Origin: Pseudisothecium myosuroides
Taxonomy: Eukaryota > Streptophyta > Bryopsida > Hypnales > Lembophyllaceae
DNA: 64,000 nt
Direction: 5' to 3'
Assembly: GCA_951799445.1 (NCBI GenBank)
Contig: OX637287.1
Location: 34,242,224-34,306,223, forward strand
The notes below the pieces were generated by a model, which ran no database searches, was not told the DNA's origin, and was given only the letters and a program-made list of their open reading frames with translations. The position numbers and the translations under genes were made by a program. Below, in pieces: positions 10,296 through 25,403 of this stretch (position 1 is its first letter; every line of letters starts with the position of its first letter).

Positions 10296-13200
10296 ATGGC
10301 GATGGCGGTGGCTGGCTCGCGGATGCTGCACCGCCTGTTTCCACTCGAGGTCGGAAGTGCAACCACGAGATGGAGTTTTTCGAGAAGTCGGAGCCTGAAA
10401 TTGGGGTCGGAAGACTCGAAAGGGCTTCAAGGGCGACGCCACGTCTCGGCTGCGGGGGCTGCGAACGCACGGTTCTCATATCAGGTTACGTTTCTTCTGA
10501 TTATTGTGTCTGTTGGGCGAAAATGAATAATAGGAGGTTTGAAATGGATTGGAACGAGACCCGAATTGGGATTGAGCTTGAGATGGGTACCGGAGAGAAT
10601 CGAAATGGTTTGCGGTGGGAAGTGGGTGTCTAGAAATTAACAGGGAGAGCGTTTCGTTGCGTAGGTTTGCTTTCTGTAGTATCCTCAATGTCAATTGAGT
10701 AGCACCCGTGCCTTGCGACCGGCAATTTGAACGAAGCGGTCGGGGTTCTTTGTTGGCTCTTGGCGTCTCTTGGTCACCATTAAGGAGGAGGATTTCATGG
10801 GCCGAGTGAGTATCGCAGGACTAGGCCGTGTCTCCTGGAAATTCAACGTGTCTGGCGTTTAGCTTTGCAATTGTTTATGAGGGCTTACTTTTAGAGTGTT
10901 ACTTCACTTCGCATGCTACTGATTGTGTGGTATTCACATGATTTGTTGCTGAGAGTTTAGTAGATTTGCGAATTCTGGCTTATTTGTAAGAGTCAAAGTT
11001 CAATGATATGAATCCCTAGAGGAGTCGTCCTCGTAAATTTTTGATTCAACCCTAAGGAGCGGTTCTGGCCTTATCAGAAACCTGCGTGCTCCACTCCGTA
11101 GGGTTTGTGATTTTTGAGCATCCGCCAACAAGCAGTCTTGTGGCATGGGCCGTAGTGGAGTTGTCATCTTCTTCTGAGCCATTGTGTCTCGACTTTAGAA
11201 TTTTTGGGTACTCAAAGAATTCAGAAAGTCTTGAATACGATTGATATATTGTTTCCTTTGCAAATTTGACCTGAATTTAGGGTTTCACCAAGTCGCAGTT
11301 TTTATCAGACAATACAGGATGCCACTTCAGTGCAGTGTGGCGCATGTGATTCACTGACATCGAGTGAAGGATTTCTGTGAAAGGCCCATTATGGGGATTC
11401 TTATCATGTTGCAAAACTGCCGATTCGTCTTAAACCCTGAACCCTAGAGCTTAGCGATGGTCAGCCCTTCTCAACATTGGCTATTTGGGGCGAGTTTTAT
11501 CTTTCGCTTTGGCTTGTACTATGGAGGTCCAAGAAGAGAGGTCCAATAGGAAAAATTAAACATACGACATTCAAGACCTTTTTATTATGAGCTTCTCTTA
11601 AATGGCGTTCCTGAATATCCTGCACACATGCCGCATTATGATTGTAGCACATATTGGCTTTTTAGGGTCAACTTTGATGTTCAGCTTTGCTTGGTCACTC
11701 TGTCACTGGATTAAAGAGGTTTGAGTGTAAAGGGTTTCCTCCCCTCAATCCTGGCTTCAGGTCTTGACAAATTGCAGGCACAAGAGAGCGAGTAGTGTTC
11801 ATGATAAGGCCAGAATGGCCATCTAGGCTATCATGGTTATCGTGTTTAGGGTTTAGTAACAAAAATCACGAAGAAGGGGCCATTTCATTTGCGTTTGGGC
11901 CACCTCTTGGAATTGATCCCGTTGACGTTTGGTCTATATAGATATGCTAAAGTCTTCGTAGCCTTCCTTACTCTATGGAACACTGGGTCTGCACAGCAGT
12001 TTCTATATACTACTATTGTCCCCATTTGACAAATTGAACCATTGGGCCATTGCATTGGAATCCCCAGTAATTGATGAAAGGGTACAGAGGGTTGCAGGTT
12101 GGGAGATCTGTGGAACCAGGTAGATCACCACCATTACAGCACTGCAGTTTCACGTCAACAACACAGGTTCCCCAGCAGCGAAGGAGAACAATCAGAGGAA
12201 GGCTTCACAGTAATAGCAAACACGCGTTGGCTGAAAAGGACCGACCAAACAAGGGCACTAAACCACCTAGGCGGAAGCTGCGGTTACGAGGGCGTTTCAG
12301 GTTGCTGTTACGTTACGTACGTCGCGGGCTATCCCCACCCAGAGGCTTTTCATGGAAGCCTATATTGCTAGCTGCTTTGGTGACATGTACATGTACTCTT
12401 GCTGCAGTTTTGTTACGCATCACCGCTGGGCCAGCTCCCCAAACCCTTCAGTATTCAGATCTGATAGACCACATTCATGCTCGCACTGTCACTTCAGCAC
12501 TCTTTGAGGAAGGCTCCCAGCGACTTTTGTTCAATGTGCAACCTGAATTAGTTGCGGTGGAAGAGAGCCGAAGTGTAGAACAAGTGGGTGGAACAACTGA
12601 GGCCAGCTCCTCAGGGAATAGTTTCCTTGGCAAAGTCAAGGCGCCACCGAAAGGGGAGTGGCAATATGTGACGCGTCGAGTAAGAAATGATGAGGCGTAT
12701 TTACTGGGGCTCATGAGAGATAAGGGCGTCCGGTACAACTCGGCTCCCCAATCTGTCAGTGCTTCCTTACGATCTCTGCTTTTTACAGTTATTTCGCTCT
12801 GGATTCCTCTCAGTCCTTTACTTTGGTTACTCCATCGACAAATTTCGGGAAATAACTCGTCAACTCAGAGGCGCCGGTCAAAGAGTCGGCTTGTCAACTT
12901 TACCGATGTTGCAGGAATCGATACTGCCAAAGCAGAGCTCACTGAGGTACACATTCCTTGCAATCCTGATACCTTTTCTTGAATTTACTTTCTTCTTATC
13001 TCAGATTTATGGTTTTAAATCTGGCCAATTCGATTCAACGTATTGTGAATTTTTTAACATAAATGGGGTCAAGCATTATATCACAAGAATCTGTGAAGAA
13101 TATTGCATGTGTTGATAATTAGATAAATAAAATTGGACAAAGGGAAGTCCCTATATGGCATACTCAAAACTACTACAAAAACATGGGCCCAATATGGGCT

Positions 13201-15728
13201 TCTTGGTCCGTTAGGAGTTAAAAGGAATTTCATTTTCTTTTTTGTGCTTACCTTCGTGTTACTTTAGTCCTTCCCTGTCGTGCTAGATTTTCTGCGTTTA
13301 GATTCGGTGTTTACTCAACTTTCTGTGCTTACCTATCTTGTTTCTTGCAGATCGTGGCATGTCTCAGAGGCACGTCCAATTACGCCAGCCTGGGAGCGAA
13401 ACTTCCAAAAGGGGTATTGTTGGTAGGACCCCCTGGAACAGGCAAAACTCTGCTTGCACGTGCTGTAGCTGGAGAAGCCGGTGTTCCATTTTTTGCAGCC
13501 TCGGCTAGTGAGTTCGTTGAAATGTTTGTCGGCAGGTTTGTGATCGGACACCTTCATGGGACCCTACTACTGTTGTCATAGTGGTTATGCTCCATAGTTA
13601 CTGCTTTGAGAATATTTACAAGGACTGCAGACATCATTTGTGTGCAACGATCTGCCCAACAGATTGTACCGATCGTGACATGCTTATCTTGCTTTATTAT
13701 CTCCTAAAGGACCAAGATTCGTGGTTTTGAAATGACAAATTTGATTGACCAAATTGCGAAAAATATTATTCAGATTGGGTCAAATTTTGTATCACCGGAG
13801 CCAATGAGTAGCATTGCATGTTGGCTAAAATAAATAAAACTGAACGAATAGAAATCCTCATATGTCCTATCAAAACTGCTAGAAAACCGTGAGACCCAAT
13901 TTGGGCCTTTTGATCTTGTAGGGGTTAACTATTTTAAGAGAAGGAAGATGTACTGGCAGTCTGTTAAACTCACACGCGGCATGCACAGATTTTTATAGCA
14001 AGAACGATCAGAATGTAGAAAGTCGGAGCTCTAGAGGGTGATTATGTAATAATGATACAGCTGGTGGCCTTACTCGAACTCGAACTCCTTTTTCGTAATA
14101 TTTAGCTAATTCACGTCTGCACAGAACTAATGGTTTTTCTGACACTTTTAAACAGGGGAGCAGCACGCATTCGTGAATTATTTGCAGAGGCTAAGAAGAG
14201 CACCCCTTCAATTGTGTTCATTGATGAACTGGATGCTGTGGGGGGTCGCCGAGGTCGTAGCTTTAATGATGAAAGAGATCAGACGCTTAATCAGGTATTG
14301 TCCTCTTTTTAGATATAGGTCGGTTTTTCAGTGAATTCGAACCTTAATGATGATGTTCAATTGTTTATTGTTAATATTAGTTACAATGTCAACAAATGCT
14401 GTTCCGGATCTTCTTCCTTGTATAGTTTCTTGTACTGAGGCAAGTAGGATGACATGGCTTTTATGTTGTCTCTACCCCAAGAAGAGACTAACCAATGTAG
14501 ATTGTTCTGGTGTCCAATGAAAATGAGACGTGGTAAAAGCAGTGGTAGCATGTTGGGGTCATCATTCCAAAGATTGAATTTCTTATATCTAAGAGACTGG
14601 TGACGCGATTATAGGAATAATGGCATTCTAAGGTTGTTGCATAGGGTTTTTGAATTTTCCAGGAATTGTACTGAGGATTATAGGGAAAGAGACATGAAGA
14701 TTATACAATTTCTATTTGGGGGGAGAAGCACTTGCAATAAGTCGAGTGATTGAATTTGCAATGCAATGTTAGTGGGATTGAGTTTGTGCTCTGGCCCTTT
14801 CCAGTTGTTGACAGAAATGGATGGATTCGACTCCGAGACAGGAGTTATGGTAATTGCAGCTACAAATCGGCCAGAAGTGCTGGACCCTGCTCTTACCCGA
14901 CCTGGAAGGATATCACGGAGAGTGAATGTGGAGGCGCCTGGCTTTGAAGGGAGGCAGGAAGTGTTGGCTGTGCACATGCGTTCAACCCCAGTGGAAGGGG
15001 ATGCAGACACCTTACGCACAGCAGTGGCGTCCATCACACCCGGTTTCGTGGGGGCTGATCTTGCCAACGTGGTCAATGAAGCTGCTCTTCTTGCTGCACG
15101 ACAAGGTATTTTTTTTAACGTTTTTTTATTTTATAATATACGTTTTTCATTCTCTTCATTAGATTGACAAAGTTCTTAATGCTAAGGTACGAATTATTGT
15201 AGTTCTCATGTTAGGTTATTGTTACGTTAATGTTAGTGTCGTGTTAGTGTCATGTTAGTGTCATGGCCATTAACTTAATATTAATACATTGGCAACTATT
15301 TAGTAAACATTCAGCCAACATGATTTATCATGAATTTAACATATGCTAACATTGAACTCATGTCCTATTTGATTAGCACCAACTTACCATTAATAACTTT
15401 GTGAATCTGAGTGAGGATCTTTTGAGATGTTACGAAGTGTCAAAAGCATGGGTTAGCGATCTCTACATTTGAGCTCATCTAGAAACGTGACCTTGGCTGA
15501 TTCTGAATTGTCATGCTTGGTGCAGGTCGTTTAGCTGTTACCTTCGACGACTTCAAAGAGGCAGTCAATCGTGCAAAGTATGGGGTTGTCGAGAATAGGA
15601 ATGTTAGCAAGGCAGTTGGGAAGCAGTTAAATCAATGGTTCAACTGGGCTTCAAGGCCACAAACGAAACAGTTGCGAGGGAATGCTGAGCCACCTGCTGG
15701 CTACCGAGCTGTGCCATTTAACGGGTAG
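10296..15728 (+). CDS. FTSHI3: FtsHi3-like AAA protein lacking the FtsH protease domain
   Basis: Six exons: 10296-10484, 12098-12946, 13351-13535, 14156-14294, 14805-15105 and 15526-15728. They give 621 residues with consistent phases and GT-AG junctions. Residues 1 to about 60 look like an organelle transit peptide. Hydrophobic segments lie near 152-170 and 287-309. The AAA module has Walker A GPPGTGKT (372-379), pore segment [16 protein letters not shown], Walker B IVFIDELD (427-434) and the second region of homology with [16 protein letters not shown] (about 474-489). After the AAA helical domain ([22 protein letters not shown]) the protein ends within about 70 residues. There is no HEXXH zinc site and no room for the peptidase domain. 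[22 protein letters not shown] and the short tail fit plant FtsHi3, about the same size. FtsHi proteins act with the chloroplast envelope import and AAA machinery. The start is the first ATG in the frame; a non-ATG extension was not used. Confidence 0.88.
10485..12097 (+). other. First intron of the FtsHi3-like gene
   Basis: This 1.6 kb interval begins CAG/GTTACG and ends TTGCAG/GTTGGG. It has no exon-like frame in phase and no clear repeat. Splicing at GTTGCAG (12097) keeps the frame open, while the nearby CCCCAG at 12067 would bring in an immediate stop. Confidence 0.6.
12996..13221. mobile_element. TTAA-type MITE in FtsHi3 intron 2
   Basis: Right end GGTCCGTTAGGAGTTAA. The left end TTATCTCAGATTTATGG has lost about 11 bases relative to the copy at 13697-13928. 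The interior words (ATTGTGAA, ATATCACAAGAATC, ATTGCATGTGTTG, CCTATATGGC, ACAAAAACATG) match that copy and also the Stowaway-ended element at 41381-41875. Confidence 0.7.
13697..13928. mobile_element. TTAA-type MITE in FtsHi3 intron 3
   Basis: Left end TTATCTCCTAAAGGACCAAG, right end CTTGTAGGGGTTAA; the termini are imperfect inverted repeats. Same family and same orientation as 12996-13221 in the preceding intron. The left edge is TTAT rather than TTAA in both copies. Confidence 0.7.
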
Positions 15729-16438
15729 CAAATTTAGTTCAGTATCACCCAACCTATCGGTAATGCATCCCACAGCCTCCTCATTATTCAGTACATTTCT
15801 TGAGGTCGACAGTATTCCCACATTTAAAATGCAATGGGTACTTAGGAATTTGTGGTCTGAATTTGACCAATTTAATTCTCCATTGACTGCATTCCATTAT
15901 AGAATGGTGCTTGGAGCAGATAGTTGCCCGATGTATTCTAGATCTACATGTCTATGATTGGAATTATTTGCTGCATTATTGCTCTTCTTGAGCAAGACAA
16001 CCGCTGTGTATGTACTTTCCCTGAGTCACAGGATCCTGGTGGGGTAACCGAGGCTATTTCCGCCCAAAATTCTCTCATTTCTCTGTCAACTGTTATAGCA
16101 ACGTTGCAATGAAAGATTGTTTCATTTGTGTCAAATAAATCATTTGTACAGTACAGCCATGAATGCTTCAAAAGGTCATCGCCATGCCAGACAGCAGTGA
16201 TTGTTGAGCAGATACTTTGTTGCTTGGACGTCGGTTGAGAGGGGAAACCAGAAAGGTACCAGTCGCAGAATAACTTATTCAATTTGGGAACACATTGGAA
16301 GAAAATGCTGTATTTGCAATGATTGAGATTGTATTGTTTGTCATCTGTGTGGTGTGGCCGTGTGGTCCATTCCATTGTTTTGAATGAGGACAGTTAGCAA
16401 AGATTTTTTTAGTTCACTTAACCCTCGCTACCAGCTTT
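15729..16438. other. 3' flank of the FtsHi3-like gene
   Basis: This holds the expected 3' untranslated region and following spacer. The reading frames on either strand here (for example 15944-16375 minus) show no recognisable protein and no splice support. Confidence 0.45.
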
Positions 16439-17086
16439 TTAACCCCCAAATGCCTAAGGCATCAAATTTTGGTGTCAACTAAACTTTGAAGTTAAATCAA
16501 ACCTTACCAAGTTAGTATTTTTTTAGTAGTTTACATTTTTGAAAAATTATTTTTGAAGTCTAGTTTTAGCATCAAAAATCTGATTTTGAAAATGAATGAT
16601 TATGATTTTATTATTCAAGATTTTGTGCAAGGGTGTCCATCTTGATTTTCTAGTGTTGAGGGCTCTTGGAAATGAGCCTTAAGTACATTAGATCTTGGAA
16701 ATTTAAGCACATTAGAAATTTATATTAAAAAATTGTAGAGTAGATTTTGAGAAGCCATAAATTGATTGGGGTTATGCATGTTATGTCCTTTAACCTCATA
16801 TTTTTTGGTGACCTCAATTTTAGATTTGACATGTAAAAAGAGGATTGAATGACTTTAAATCACTTTCACAGTTTTAACACCTTCATGATCAAACATTATA
16901 ATATTTCAATCCATAAGTATTATTGTTGTGTTTTCTTTTCCCATTTGATCTCTAACATGTCTAGATTGCATTTGTATAGTTACAATTTAAAAAAACTTGA
17001 TAAAACTTATCAAAATGTTGGCTTTTTGTTCAATTTAGAGCAAATTTCATGAAGCTCTAAAAAGGCCTTGGGCATTTAGAGGTTAA
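16439..17086. mobile_element. TTAA-type MITE
   Basis: Starts TTAACCCCCAAATGCC and ends GGGCATTTAGAGGTTAA, an inverted repeat with TTAA edges. The last 220 bases closely match positions 1-181, the same family at the window start. AT-rich interior without a gene. Confidence 0.8.
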
Positions 17087-17149
17087 AGTGAATTTGGAGT
17101 AGAATGGAAAGTTTGAGGCTTGGTTTTCAATGTGAAGAATCAACTTGAG

Positions 17150-17470
17150 CTTACATGAGGGCCACAATTTTGTGTGAAGATTTTTTAATGAAAAAAAATA
17201 TAAACAATGACAATTGCAAGTGTCAAATTTTAATCTCACCTTTTTTGAAAACACAGACAAAAAACTCAAATTCCTTACCATTTGTGACTTTGTGAGATCT
17301 ACAAGTTCAAAGTAGAAAGTATTTTTCACTACATGCATGTAGGATATCTCAACTTCAAGATTCAAGGAGAATAAGAATAATTTAAGAATTTGACTTTTTA
17401 AAGCCAAGCATTCAAAAATTCTTAGAACTCATTTATAAGTGCAAATTATATTTTTGGATTTCTATGATGC
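17150..17470. repeat. Dispersed AT-rich repeat, inverted copy at 47.96-48.29 kb
   Basis: Read on the minus strand it matches 47960-48290 over about 320 bases: AGAAATCCA, ACAAATGAGTT-like, TTTTTGAATG, AAAAAGTCAA, TTGAAGTTG, TCACAAAGTCA and the AAAATCTTCACACAAA block. At the other copy the match runs on toward a TTAA-type terminus (48348-48351), so this may be an internal part of a larger TTAA element. Confidence 0.65.
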
Positions 17471-17559
17471 ATTATTTGGATGGTGTATGAATAAGTTATG
17501 AATTTTCAATGTAATTTCTCTAGATGTACCAAAAATCAACACTACACTCTTGTGTTTTG

Positions 17560-18480
17560 ACTATGTACATTTTGTCTAATCAATATCTAATTTTTTAGTT
17601 TGATGCTTTTGGGTTCAATATGTAGGGATTGTATTTTAAACAATGTTGATTATGTGTATACATATCTTAACCTTGGAAGGACCCAATGTCCATTCAAGGG
17701 CTTGTTCAAGGGACAATTGGAATTTGGTTTGGTGATGATAAAGTCAAAATTGAATAGGTGTTTATAAAAATTTGACACAAGATGGAGACATTCAACTCAT
17801 TTGTGGAAATTTAAAAAAAAATCTCATTGGATGCAAGATCAATGTTATGTTAAATTTGGGAAGTATATACTCTAACTAACATGATATGACATGCAATTGT
17901 CAAAAAAAAAAATTTAGTGCAAAAATTTCATTCCAACAAGAGTCAAAACTCTACCAACCCTACCAAGCAAGTTTAAGTGATTTTCATCTCAATACTTTCT
18001 CAAAAAGAAAAGAAAAATACAACTAAATGCGACCCTAGGCTCTCATGGATAGAGGTTATACAAATTAAGCAGGAAATGATTTTAGAAGGGGTCACAACTA
18101 GGGACTATTAACGGAGCCGACCCATTTCCGATCACCCCCTATTTCCAACTTGTAGGCTGTTGTCTTTCCAAGAAGTTGTCGCTCAGTTCTTAAAGCAGTT
18201 GTGGCACATTACGATTTGTCTAGCCCTTGGTCGATTTTGCAATCAAACTATGATCAGAAATAGAAAGATCTATATCCCCAATATAAATCAACAAGAATCT
18301 TCTACTAAAAAATTCATAGTAATTACGTTTGGTATAATAAAATTCTGGAAAAATATGCAATCCTTCCAAACTCTATTTTTGTACAGTGGAAAAATTCCTC
18401 ACTCAAAAAACCTGCACTCCAAATATGCGGTTGGAAATGAGTCGGTTCTATGGAAGGAGACACCCACCGCACTCAGTGTC
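17560..18480. other. Spacer upstream of the ARF gene
   Basis: AT-rich spacer with no supported gene. The 190-residue reading frame at 18160-18732 runs through the presumed ARF leader and looks like translated noncoding sequence (poly-Ser and Pro from CT-rich DNA). Confidence 0.4.
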
Positions 18481-18494
18481 GTATTCAGTGGACC

Positions 18495-18791
18495 TCCTCT
18501 GCCCCCTCTCTCTCTCTCCTTCCTGGAGTGTGCTCCAGCCACAAGACTATTGACAAACGACGCACAGGACTACGCCCACCACCAAGCTCCCTCGCTCGTA
18601 AGCTTCGTCCTTCATTCTCATCACCATGTCGCCTCCTCCTCCTCCTCAATGCTACCTTCCTCCTCTCCATCTGAATCTCCCTTTCACTCCCCCTTCTCAC
18701 CATCTCTAGAGCCCATCACCACCTGCTCTTAGTATCCCTTCCATCTCTTCCTCCTCATTAGCTTAGCTAGGACGACGACAAGGCTCCAGCC
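18495..18791 (+). promoter_or_regulatory. CT-rich leader region of the ARF gene
   Basis: A pyrimidine-rich stretch (CCCCCTCTCTCTCTCTCC near 18499) followed by CTCCTCCTCC runs leads up to the start codon context CAGCCATGGGG. CT-rich tracts of this kind are common in plant 5' untranslated regions. The transcription start itself cannot be placed. Confidence 0.4.
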
Positions 18792-21879
<3,088 letters not shown>

Positions 21880-23279
21880 AGCCGTATTGGTAGATTGCAA
21901 ATAGGTTAGCTTTCTTGTAAGCCAGATTAATCGTGGCACTCTAATATGCTGTTGTAATTAGTGACTTTTTGCGAAATCTCTTGGTCTACATTTATGTGTA
22001 GAGAGGATTGTCAAAAGGAAGTAAAATAGGTCACTTTGTAGGTTCACACCATCTGCAGCAGTGTTGTGGAGGTTCCTGGTGATTCTTTAGGGATCTATAT
22101 TAAATAGGCTCCTGGTTCCTAGTTCTCTTTGTTGCCTATTCATTGCGGTCCTTTCCACTGTCCCAACCACGGTGACTCTTTCGAACTGCCTAGTTGACTA
22201 CGGTTCTGTATTTTCATTTACTCAAATGATTTTTTGGTGAAGAAATTGCAAAGATTGTTGGGCTCGAACTGTGCTTCATGTGCTAAGTCAATTTGAAGTA
22301 ATGTACAGTCCCCTACCAAAAGTTTTTTCGTATTTGCAATTTGTACCATTCAATTTTCTTTGCATAATATAGAATATATTCCGTAATTAGTATTTTTTGT
22401 CATGCATAATTAAGATGACATTCTTGTGCAATCCCAACCAAGCATATTGAATTTTAGTTTCAAAAAAACAAAACTCTATTTTTGGTAAATTGTCTCATTT
22501 GATTTTCATTGTTTTACATGATAATTCATTGGAAAATGTTGGTGATGAATTTTTTTAATTCAATTGTAGAGATATGTAGGAAACATCCATTTGCACATCT
22601 TTGCTACAACAAGCATCTCCCCAAAAGTTTCAGAATTCTTTCTATAGAAATTTCAATGTTGGGGTGACAGTGCCCTAATTTTGAAAAATAGATCTCTCTT
22701 TCTAGTAATTATTATATTTTGACAAAGTAATTGTACTATCATGCTCAAATGTACAAATTAGTTACAGTGTTGAAGGGCAAATAACAAAATCTCAGTACTC
22801 AAATCAAAAGTTATGTTTTTCACAGGACTGGTTGCTGGTTATGCTCATCAAACTATTCCAGACCTACAATACTGTATTCACCAGAAGGTCAAATTCTGTC
22901 AATTGGACTATTCTTTCCAAGTCTCAAAGTCGCCGTCAACTCGGCTTTTGGTCTGAGAATGCAGTGCTCTTTGTTGACCCTCAAATTCAACTCTTCTCGT
23001 CAAAGCCAGCGCAACGAACGAGTCCCAACATTCAAACTCGGTGTGTAAGCTTCATAATTCTCAGAAGAGACTCCGTGTTATCCCAAATTTCTGGTTTAGG
23101 GAACCTAATTTCGTACTTAGGACCCAGATTACCACTTCGTAATCTCAATTAGAGATCTCAATTAGAGACCCCTCGAACTGATGAACTAGAAAACATTCAT
23201 CCCCCCGTGTTCTCTTGAGGTCTTCTTCAAGAGTTTTGTGAGCACAGAGAGAGCTCTTGTTGCAGAATTGGCTGTGGCT
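21880..23279. other. Spacer between ARF and dehydroquinate synthase genes
   Basis: This includes the ARF 3' region and the upstream region of the next gene. Reading frames such as 22832-23152 show no recognisable domain. AGAGATCTCAATTAGAGACC near 23150 is a short direct duplication (TCTCAATTAGAGA twice). Confidence 0.4.
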
Positions 23280-25403
23280 ATGGCGTCCACGGTTGCTCGC
23301 TTCGCTTCTACGGCTCTCCTCGGGGCACTTGAGCCTCTTTCCGCATCTGCGTGCTCGTCCTCGACCTCCACGCACGCCGTTTCCGCTTTTTTCCCGACCA
23401 GAAACGGCTTGGAATTCGCCTCGCAGGCGTTGGTGAGAGGTAGCAGCAGCAGCAGCAGTGTTTGGGATGTGGGGAGTAGTCGGACCGGCGGAATTTGCAG
23501 GAATTCGAAAGGAGTGAGGGCGAGTAGCGCAGGAGTGATGGAAAGCGCGCCTCCTGCGACTCGTGATGATCCCGTTATTGTTAATGTGGACCTTGGCGAT
23601 CGAAGTTACCCGATTTACATCGGTGCGGGCTTGCTCGACCGGCCTGAGCTTCTTCAGAAGCACGTCAGTGGGAAAAAGGTTGGAGAATAGTTTCCTTCCT
23701 CTTGAGTTTCTCGAATTGTGAGTAATTTGCCGTGGAATGACAGGTGCTGGTCTTTCTTTAAAATTGGTAGCCAAACCCTAATTGACTCGGTTGACGCGAC
23801 ATTTGGCAGTGCCGTTTGAGGTGGATTATTGTTTTCTGGGATCTTTAATTGTGCTGAAGTGCATTGCAGGTGCTGATTGTGACGAACACGACAGTGGCTC
23901 CAATCTATTTAGATAAGGTCATTGCAGCGTTGAAGCATGGAGGCTTCGATGTGGAGATTGAGAGTGTGATTCTTCCCGACGGGGAGAAGTATAAAGACAT
24001 TCCAACGCTGACGAAGGTCTTTGATAAAGCGATTGAGACACGGATGGACAGGCGATGCACGTTTGTGGCCCTGGGAGGGGGAGTCATTGGTGACATGTGT
24101 GGTTATGCTGCCGCCTCGTATCTTCGTGGAGTCAATTTCATCCAGATTCCCACAACCCTTATGGCCCAGGTAAGATTGAAAGCTCTTCTAATCCCTGAAC
24201 AATGGTTTGCCTTTGGGATTTGATGATCATCGTGTGCTCTCCCTTCTAATCAAGTCTTCACTATTCAGATAGAGAATACTATTTGCGTCAGTTTTAGCAT
24301 TTTAAAATATGTAGGATTTCAATTTCTGGATTCAAGAGCCTAGTCTGTGGAGACAAGAATTTATCACTGTATATGAATTTCTTATGGAATTCAAAAGTAG
24401 GAGGTTTTAGAGCGCTACAGTTGACAGTAGACAACCCCATTTCCATTCTAAGATCAGTGTCCATATTCATTGAGCCTAGTCATGCTTTTCATCACTTGTT
24501 AATGAGTCAACCAAGTGTATGAATAGATGAGTTGCTGTTGGTAACAACAGGGATCAGTGTAGGAGAGGGGGTTTGGTTCCTAACGGTTTTAGTATCCTCT
24601 ACCTTATTATTTGTTGAATTGATGAAGATCTGGACGGCAGCAACCTAGTTCTAGAAGGTCTGACATCTAGCGTCGGAGAGGGGCATAACAATCATATGAA
24701 TGGGATTGTGCAGGTAGACTCTTCAGTTGGTGGAAAGACAGGTGTCAACCATCCACTGGGAAAGAATATGATCGGTGCTTTCTATCAACCCCAATGTGTG
24801 CTTGTGGACACCGATACTCTCAGCACGCTCCCTGACAGAGAGCTGGCATCCGGGGTAGCTGAAGTGACCAAGTATGGACTAATTCGTGATGCTGCCTTCT
24901 TTGAATGGCAAGAAGAGAACATGGAAGCCTTGTTGAATCGGGACGCTAAGGCTCTTGCGTATGCAGTAAAGAGGTCCTGCGAAAACAAGGCAGAAGTGGT
25001 AGCTCTGGACGAAAGGGAAGGCGGGCTTCGGGCCACTTTGAATCTTGGGCATACATTCGGCCATGCCATTGAGGCGGGGATAGGTTATGGTGGTTGGTTG
25101 CACGGTGAAGCAGTGGCTGCAGGGACGGTCATGGCTGCTGATATGTCCTTAAGACTGGGATGGATCGATGAGGCTCTTTACAACCGGACTGTGAATCTGC
25201 TGAAGCGTGCGAATGTGCCTATCACTCCTCCAGAGTCAATGAGTGTGGAGACTTTCAAGAGAATAATGGCTGTTGATAAGAAGGTTGCCGATGGCCTGTT
25301 GAGGCTCATTCTTCTCAAGGGTACTCTTGGTAACTGTGTTTTCACTGGAGAGTATGATCGGAAAGCTCTTGACGATACATTAGCAGCCTTCTGCAAATCC
25401 TAA
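23280..25403 (+). CDS. DHQS: 3-dehydroquinate synthase, plastid form
   Basis: Three exons: 23280-23678, 23870-24169 and 24714-25403. They give 462 residues with GT-AG junctions and phase 0 at both introns. Residues 1 to about 90 are Ser/Ala-rich and fit a chloroplast transit peptide. The mature part starts near [19 protein letters not shown]-binding motif [20 protein letters not shown] is in exon 2, and [18 protein letters not shown] opens exon 3. Likely zinc ligands are Glu283 ([10 protein letters not shown]), His346 ([11 protein letters not shown]) and His363 (WLHGEAVA), all present. The enzyme turns DAHP into 3-dehydroquinate, the second step of the shikimate pathway, in the plastid. The start is the first in-frame ATG; the frame also opens upstream without an ATG. 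The second intron carries a dispersed repeat shared with the PPR gene intron. Confidence 0.95.
24280..24620. repeat. Dispersed repeat in dehydroquinate synthase intron 2
   Basis: About 340 bases match 28755-29135 in the intron of the PPR gene, in the same orientation. Shared words include TTTAGCATTTTAA-like, TTTATCACT, AACCCC(A/G)TTTCC, CATTGAGCC, AGTCATGCTT, GATGAGTTGC and GATCAGTGTAGGAGA-like. Class unknown; no clear ends. Confidence 0.7.

Noticed and set aside
18160..18732. 190-residue plus-strand frame upstream of the ARF gene
   Set aside because: Low-complexity Ser/Pro runs from the CT-rich leader and no homology I recognise.
23145..23774. 209-residue minus-strand reading frame
   Set aside because: It lies antisense to the first exon of dehydroquinate synthase and has no recognisable domain; it is a shadow of GC-rich coding sequence.
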